DNA of 64,000 bases from Vreelandella profundi (lineage in GTDB: Bacteria > Pseudomonadota > Gammaproteobacteria > Pseudomonadales > Halomonadaceae), in assembly GCF_019722725.1 (NCBI RefSeq), contig NZ_CP077941.1, forward strand, positions 2,914,001-2,978,000, read 5' to 3'. Within the stretch, counting starts at the first letter, position 1. Each line of letters begins with the position of its first letter. A program made the position numbers and the translations under genes. The notes under the pieces were generated by a model. The model saw nothing but the letters and a program-made list of their open reading frames with translations, was not told the DNA's origin and did not search any database. This document shows positions 59,562 through 64,000 of this stretch, one piece after another.

Positions 59562-60557
59562 CTAGCCGCTCACGATGACCTTTTCACGTAGCTCTTTAGG
59601 CATAGAGAAAGTAATGGTCTCTTCGCGCCCCTGCAGCTCTTCCGGCACGGCAGCACCGAGGCTTTGCAGCTTAGCAATAACGCCTTTGACCAATACTTCA
59701 GGAGCACTAGCACCGGCGGTAACGCCAACATGGGCTACATTTTCAAGCCACTGAGGGTCAATCTGCTCGGCATTGTCGATCAGATAGGCCGGGGTACCCA
59801 TGCGCTCTGAGAGCTCACGCAAGCGGTTTGAGTTAGAGCTATTCGGGCTACCCACCACTAGCAACAAATCACTCTGATCGGCTAGCTCGCGCACGGCGTC
59901 CTGACGGTTTTGCGTGGCGTAGCAGATATCGTCATTACGCGGCCCCTGGATCGCAGGGAACTTGCCGCGCAGCGCAGCAATGACCTTGGCAGTGTCGTCC
60001 ATCGAAAGCGTGGTTTGTGTCACGAAAGCCAGCTGCGAAGGATCGCGCACGTCAAGCTTCGCCACGTCTTCTTCATCTTCTACCAAGTAGATATGTCCAC
60101 CGAGCGAGGTGTCGTAACGCCCCATGGTGCCTTCCACTTCAGGATGGCCCTCGTGGCCGATAAGCACACACTCTTGACCGCGCTTGGCATAGCGCAACAC
60201 TTCCAGGTGTACTTTGGTCACCAGCGGGCAGGTGGCATCAAAGACCTTCAAGCCACGCCTTTCGGCGTCTGCTTGAACCGCGCGAGACACGCCGTGGGCA
60301 GAGAAAATCACGATGACATCGTCCGGCACTTCATCCAGCTCTTCTACAAACACAGCCCCACGGGCGCGCAGCGTTTCAACCACAAACCGGTTATGCACGA
60401 CTTCGTGACGCACATAAATAGGCGGGCCAAAGACATCCAGGGCACGGTTAACGATATCGATAGCGCGATCCACGCCGGCGCAAAAGCCACGTGGATTGGC
60501 CAATTTGATCTGTATGGGCTGTGCTTGCGTCGGTTGCATAGGTTGCATCGATTGCAT
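59562..60557 (-). CDS. ispH: 4-hydroxy-3-methylbut-2-enyl diphosphate reductase
   Basis: A 331-residue [4Fe-4S] enzyme for the last step of the MEP isoprenoid pathway, giving IPP and DMAPP. The three cluster cysteines are in [25 protein letters not shown] and [14 protein letters not shown] non-standard N-terminus [14 protein letters not shown] precedes the conserved part, encoded by a short 9-bp repeat with several ATG codons. AAGG before the first ATG supports 60557, but 60548 or 60539 are possible. It lies in the ileS-lspA-fkpB-ispH block, as in Pseudomonas. Confidence 0.95.
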   Translation of the reverse strand: MQSMQPMQPTQAQPIQIKLANPRGFCAGVDRAIDIVNRALDVFGPPIYVRHEVVHNRFVVETLRARGAVFVEELDEVPDDVIVIFSAHGVSRAVQADAERRGLKVFDATCPLVTKVHLEVLRYAKRGQECVLIGHEGHPEVEGTMGRYDTSLGGHIYLVEDEEDVAKLDVRDPSQLAFVTQTTLSMDDTAKVIAALRGKFPAIQGPRNDDICYATQNRQDAVRELADQSDLLLVVGSPNSSNSNRLRELSERMGTPAYLIDNAEQIDPQWLENVAHVGVTAGASAPEVLVKGVIAKLQSLGAAVPEELQGREETITFSMPKELREKVIVSG

Positions 60558-60632
60558 AGTAGCGCCTTGATGCGTAAGCGCATCGCTTAGTGAATAAGAA
60601 CGTCGCTAGTGCTTGTCCTAGTAATAGTAAGC

Positions 60633-61079
60633 CTAGTGCGTGGTGGCGGGCTTAACGTCCAGCACTTCCACTTCAAACGTGAGCGTACGGCCCGCTAGCG
60701 GATGATTAAAATCGACCTCAATGCGATCGCCGTCGATCGTTTTGACCACACCAGGCAATTCCGTTCCCGCTTTATCGGCAAACGACATGACCATGCCTAT
60801 TTCCGGCGCTTCATCACCAAAGTCGGCCCGCTTCAGCGTTTGGATATTCTGCGGATTGTGCTGGCCAAACGCATGTTCGGGGGTAATTTGAAAACTCCCG
60901 TTCTGCCCGGCGCCTAAGCCTTTAATCGGGTGCTCAAAGCCTGGTGGCAGGTTGCCATCGCCAAACTCAAAGGTTGCCGGCGCTTTGTCTTTGGTTGAAT
61001 CCACCAGCGTGCCATCTTCTAGCTTCAAGGTGAAGTGTAGCGTCACTTCCATGCCATCATCGATACGGTAGTCGCTCAT
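60633..61079 (-). CDS. fkpB: FKBP-type peptidyl-prolyl isomerase (SlpA-like)
   Basis: A 148-residue cytoplasmic PPIase of the SlpA group. It has VTLHFTLKLEDGTLVDSTKDKAP and FGDGNLPPGFEHPIKGL at the active site, and the inserted chaperone (IF) domain EHAFGQHNPQNIQTLKRADF. The C-terminus is TLTFEVEVLDVKPATTH. The start at 61079 follows GAGAG. It lies between lspA and ispH, its usual place. Confidence 0.94.
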   Translation of the reverse strand: MSDYRIDDGMEVTLHFTLKLEDGTLVDSTKDKAPATFEFGDGNLPPGFEHPIKGLGAGQNGSFQITPEHAFGQHNPQNIQTLKRADFGDEAPEIGMVMSFADKAGTELPGVVKTIDGDRIEVDFNHPLAGRTLTFEVEVLDVKPATTH

Positions 61080-61098
61080 TACAGCTCTCAATAGTCGA

Positions 61099-61668
61099 TT
61101 AATGAGAAGCCGCGTGCGCTTTCTTGCGCCGCCGCTCCCCCATGATAGATTCCCAGATCAGCGCGACAGCGCCCAGGGTGATGCCAATATCCGCCACGTT
61201 AAAGGCCGGGTAGTACCATCCCGCCACATGGAAAGAAAGAAAATCAACCACATAGCCATGTACGAGGCGATCATACAGATTGCCTAAAGCGCCACCAATA
61301 ATCAGGGGTAACGCAATCGCCAGCAGCTTTTCATCGTTTTTGACACGCGACAGCCATATCGTCAAGGCGATGCTGGCGCCCACCGCAATAATGGCAAAAA
61401 ACCAGCGCTGCCAGCCCGGATGCGTGGCTAAGAAGCTAAACGCCGCGCCTGGGTTATGCAGTAAAGTGAGATTGAAAAAGGGCAGCACTTCCACCGGCTG
61501 TGCGTAGCCAAGCTGGCTGCTGGCCACGTACTTGGTGAGCAAATCGAGCACGATCACCGCCGCGGCGATCCATAGCCAGCTCAAGGGCCGCTTCATAGGC
61601 GGCCGCTCACTAACGTTGCTAGCGTTTGGTGTATTGGAATCACCGGGCGTATTGGCAGCATTAGGCAT
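61099..61668 (-). CDS. lspA: Lipoprotein signal peptidase
   Basis: A 189-residue inner membrane aspartic protease that removes signal peptides from lipoproteins such as BamD and TssJ. Four hydrophobic segments and the two catalytic Asp motifs ([19 protein letters not shown]) are present. The chosen ATG overlaps ileS by eight bases. It adds 24 Asn/Pro/Ser-rich residues before [23 protein letters not shown]; starting there (61596) would give 165 residues, the normal length. Neither start has a strong ribosome-binding site. Confidence 0.93.
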   Translation of the reverse strand: MPNAANTPGDSNTPNASNVSERPPMKRPLSWLWIAAAVIVLDLLTKYVASSQLGYAQPVEVLPFFNLTLLHNPGAAFSFLATHPGWQRWFFAIIAVGASIALTIWLSRVKNDEKLLAIALPLIIGGALGNLYDRLVHGYVVDFLSFHVAGWYYPAFNVADIGITLGAVALIWESIMGERRRKKAHAASH

Positions 61669-64000
61669 AGTAACGAATCTCGCCGTTGCCTTCGGGAAGG
61701 TTGCTAATGCAGCGACCGCACAAATCAGGGTGATCAGCATGAGTGCCGACATCCGGACGGTGGTGCCAGCAGCGCTCGCACTTGGTGTTTTCGCTAGTGC
61801 TAACCGCGACTTTCAAGCTATCAAGCTCGGTTGTTTCCGCTGAATCACTCGCGTCTGCTAAAGGCTTGAGCGTGACATCGCTGGTCAGCATCACAAAACG
61901 CAGCTCATCGCCTAGCTTGGCCAGCGTCGCCTGCAGCTCATCGCTGACATACAGCGTGACCTCGGCGGCAAGGCTACCCTTAATCACTTTGGCATTACGC
62001 GCGTCTTCCAGGCACTTATTCACCGAGTGCTTAACTTCCAATACCTGCTCCCAGAAGGCGCGCCCCAGGTCAGCGCTTTCATCTAGCGTGGCAAGGCCGG
62101 TGTAGTATGTTTCAAGCAGCACGCTATCGCCGCGTTTACCGGGGATATTCTCGTGGATCTCTTCAGCAGTGAACGAGAGAATCGGTGCAATCCAACGGCT
62201 CAGTGCTTCAACCACATGATACAGCGCGGTTTGCGCACTGCGGCGCGCCAGTGAATCCGTTTGCGTGGTGTACTGGCGATCTTTAATAACGTCGAGATAG
62301 AAGCCGCCTAGCTCACGCGCACAGAAGCCATGCACCTGCTGGTAAACATCTAAAAAGCGATATTCTTCATAGGCTTTTTCAATGCGCACCTGCAGCTGGG
62401 CGGCGCGATCGACTACCCACTGGTCTAGCGCCAGCATGTCGCCAAAGGCCACTTGGTTATGCTCAGGATCAAACCCGTTAAGGTTTGAAAGCAGGAAGCG
62501 GGCAGTGTTACGAATGCGACGGTAGACGTCAGACGTGCGCTTCAAGATTTCGTCCGATACGGCCATTTCACCGGAATAATCGGTAGAGGCGACCCACAGA
62601 CGCAGAATATCGCCGCCCAGCTTATCCATCACTTCCTGAGGGGCGACCACGTTGCCCAGTGACTTGGACTGCTTACGGCCCTGGGAATCCACGGTAAAAC
62701 CATGGGTCAGCAGTTGGCGATACGGCGGATGGCCGTCAATCGCCGAGCCGGTGAGCAGCGAAGAATGGAACCAACCGCGGTGCTGATCAGAGCCTTCCAG
62801 ATACAGGTCGGCACGCGGGCCGCTTTCATGGCCGTGCGGGTGCGAGCCGCGCAATACGTGGCGGTGGGTGGTACCGGAGTCGAACCACACATCGAGAGTG
62901 TCGGTGACTTTATCGTACTCAGCGGCCTCAGCACCCAGCAATTCAGCGGGATCAAGGCGGAACCAGGCGTTGATTCCTTCTTGCTCAACGCGCTTGGCAG
63001 CCTCTTCCATCAGCTCAACGGTACGCGGATGCAGCTCGCCCGTTTGCTTGTGAAGGAAAAACGGAATGGGCACGCCCCAGTTGCGCTGGCGGGAGATACA
63101 CCAGTCTGGGCGGTTCGCAATCATGCTGTGCAAGCGCGCTTGACCCCAGGCGGGCGTAAACGACGTGGCGGCAATGCCCTCCAACGCGCTCTCGCGCAGG
63201 GTTTTGCCGCCTTTGCCTTGAATATCCATGCCCACAAACCACTGCGCCGTAGCGCGGTAGATCACCGGCGTTTTATGGCGCCAGCAGTGCATATAGCTAT
63301 GTTTGATTGGGGTATGCGCCATCAGCGCATTAACGTCGCGCAGCTTCTCGATGATATGCGGGTTGGCTTTCCAAATCATCTGGCCGCCGAAGAACGGCAG
63401 GTCGTCAGCGTACACACCGTTACCCTGCACCGGGTTCAACATGTCGTCGAACTCCATGCCATGCTCGCGGCAGGTGACAAAGTCATCCATACCGTAAGAC
63501 GGCGCAGAGTGGACAATACCGGTACTGCCGACCTCTGACTCCACGTAGTCGGCTAGATAAATCGGCGACAGGCGATCATAGAACGGGTGACGGAAATTGA
63601 TCAGATCGAGCTTGGCACCTTGCGTGGTGGCAATCACCTCACCCTCCAGGCCAAAGCGCTCTAGGCAGCTTGCCACCAGCTCTTCTGCTAGCAGCAGCAA
63701 ACGCTCGCCGGTATCAACCAATGCATAGGTGAACTCAGGGTGAACGTTCAGCGCCTGGTTAGCGGGAATAGTCCACGGCGTGGTGGTCCAGATGACCACG
63801 GCAGCAGGCTTGGGCAACTCGCTTAGGCCAAAGGCCGCGGCAAGCTTGTCGGCATCTTCCACCGGAAAAGCCACGTCGATGGCGTCTGATTTCTTATCCG
63901 CATACTCCACTTCGGCTTCCGCCAGCGCCGAGCCACAGTCAAAGCACCAGTTAACCGGCTTCAGGCCTTTAAACACGTAGCCCGCTTCCACCATATCGGC
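61661..64000 (-). CDS. ileS: Isoleucine-tRNA ligase, C-terminal part (5' end outside window)
   Basis: About 779 residues of a class I synthetase, open to the window edge. The editing (CP1) domain has [21 protein letters not shown] and [12 protein letters not shown]. The catalytic loop normally reading KMSKS is KQSKS here ([12 protein letters not shown]). The anticodon-binding domain and a C-terminal zinc site CERCWHHRP...CGRC follow. The zinc site marks the bacterial, mupirocin-sensitive type. The stop overlaps the lspA start. Confidence 0.96.
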   Translation of the reverse strand, partial: ADMVEAGYVFKGLKPVNWCFDCGSALAEAEVEYADKKSDAIDVAFPVEDADKLAAAFGLSELPKPAAVVIWTTTPWTIPANQALNVHPEFTYALVDTGERLLLLAEELVASCLERFGLEGEVIATTQGAKLDLINFRHPFYDRLSPIYLADYVESEVGSTGIVHSAPSYGMDDFVTCREHGMEFDDMLNPVQGNGVYADDLPFFGGQMIWKANPHIIEKLRDVNALMAHTPIKHSYMHCWRHKTPVIYRATAQWFVGMDIQGKGGKTLRESALEGIAATSFTPAWGQARLHSMIANRPDWCISRQRNWGVPIPFFLHKQTGELHPRTVELMEEAAKRVEQEGINAWFRLDPAELLGAEAAEYDKVTDTLDVWFDSGTTHRHVLRGSHPHGHESGPRADLYLEGSDQHRGWFHSSLLTGSAIDGHPPYRQLLTHGFTVDSQGRKQSKSLGNVVAPQEVMDKLGGDILRLWVASTDYSGEMAVSDEILKRTSDVYRRIRNTARFLLSNLNGFDPEHNQVAFGDMLALDQWVVDRAAQLQVRIEKAYEEYRFLDVYQQVHGFCARELGGFYLDVIKDRQYTTQTDSLARRSAQTALYHVVEALSRWIAPILSFTAEEIHENIPGKRGDSVLLETYYTGLATLDESADLGRAFWEQVLEVKHSVNKCLEDARNAKVIKGSLAAEVTLYVSDELQATLAKLGDELRFVMLTSDVTLKPLADASDSAETTELDSLKVAVSTSENTKCERCWHHRPDVGTHADHPDLCGRCISNLPEGNGEIRYYA

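Noticed and set aside
59910..60590. A 226-codon plus-strand ORF
   Set aside because: It is fully antisense to ispH, including its cluster-binding motifs, with no sign of its own selection.
62702..63538. A 278-codon plus-strand ORF
   Set aside because: It is antisense to conserved ileS coding sequence and has no recognisable domain or ribosome-binding site. It is explained by the codon bias of ileS.

Overview
The window looks like a chromosomal segment of a Halomonadaceae-type gammaproteobacterium (Halomonas/Vreelandella-like). This rests on the 16S sequence, on the moderately high GC of most genes, and on gene neighbourhoods typical of gammaproteobacteria (rluD-pgeF-clpB, bamD, ileS-lspA-fkpB-ispH). 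The genus is inferred by eye, not by alignment.

Layout. Positions 1-478 hold the 3' end of a histidinol-phosphate aminotransferase gene. An rRNA operon on the minus strand (595-5921) follows: promoter, leader boxA, 16S, a spacer without tRNA genes, 23S, 5S and a terminator. The 16S and 23S processing stems are visible. From 6.1 to 26.4 kb lies a housekeeping block: pssA, ilvH-ilvI, clpB with a sigma32-like promoter, pgeF-rluD, bamD, nadE, a PP0621-type small protein, thiO, a FimT/GspH pseudopilin, trxB, acnA, maeA and a YeeE/YedE-type sulfur transporter.

From 26.7 to 56.3 kb is a type VI secretion system (T6SS). All thirteen core components are present: tssB-C-E-F-G, tagH (FHA), tssJ-K-L, clpV (tssH), a VasH-type sigma54 activator, tagO/vasI, tssA and tssM run on the minus strand, and a single hcp (tssD) runs divergently on the plus strand. 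After tssM comes a GNAT-type acetyltransferase, then an effector module: PAAR, VgrG (tssI), a DUF4123 adaptor, a 1125-residue VasX-like membrane-active effector, and a multi-spanning membrane protein that is the likely immunity factor. An AT-rich gene with a DUF3592-like N-terminus closes the module. The gene order resembles the Vibrio cholerae T6SS. The hcp promoter has a well-spaced sigma54 -24/-12 element, preceded by three GCAA-N4-TTGC dyads spaced about two helical turns apart; these are good candidates for the VasH binding sites. Together they suggest that the regulator encoded in the cluster switches on Hcp supply.

From 56.4 kb to the end come trpS, a compact minor-pseudopilin cluster (pilX, pilW, pilV, pilE), ispH, fkpB, lspA and the 3' part of ileS, all on the minus strand. 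In Pseudomonas, thiO-fimT-pil genes-ispH-fkpB-lspA-ileS form one block. Here that block is split by about 38 kb that includes the T6SS, which suggests insertion or rearrangement.

No insertion sequence with a recognisable transposase, no CRISPR array, no prophage and no tRNA gene was found.
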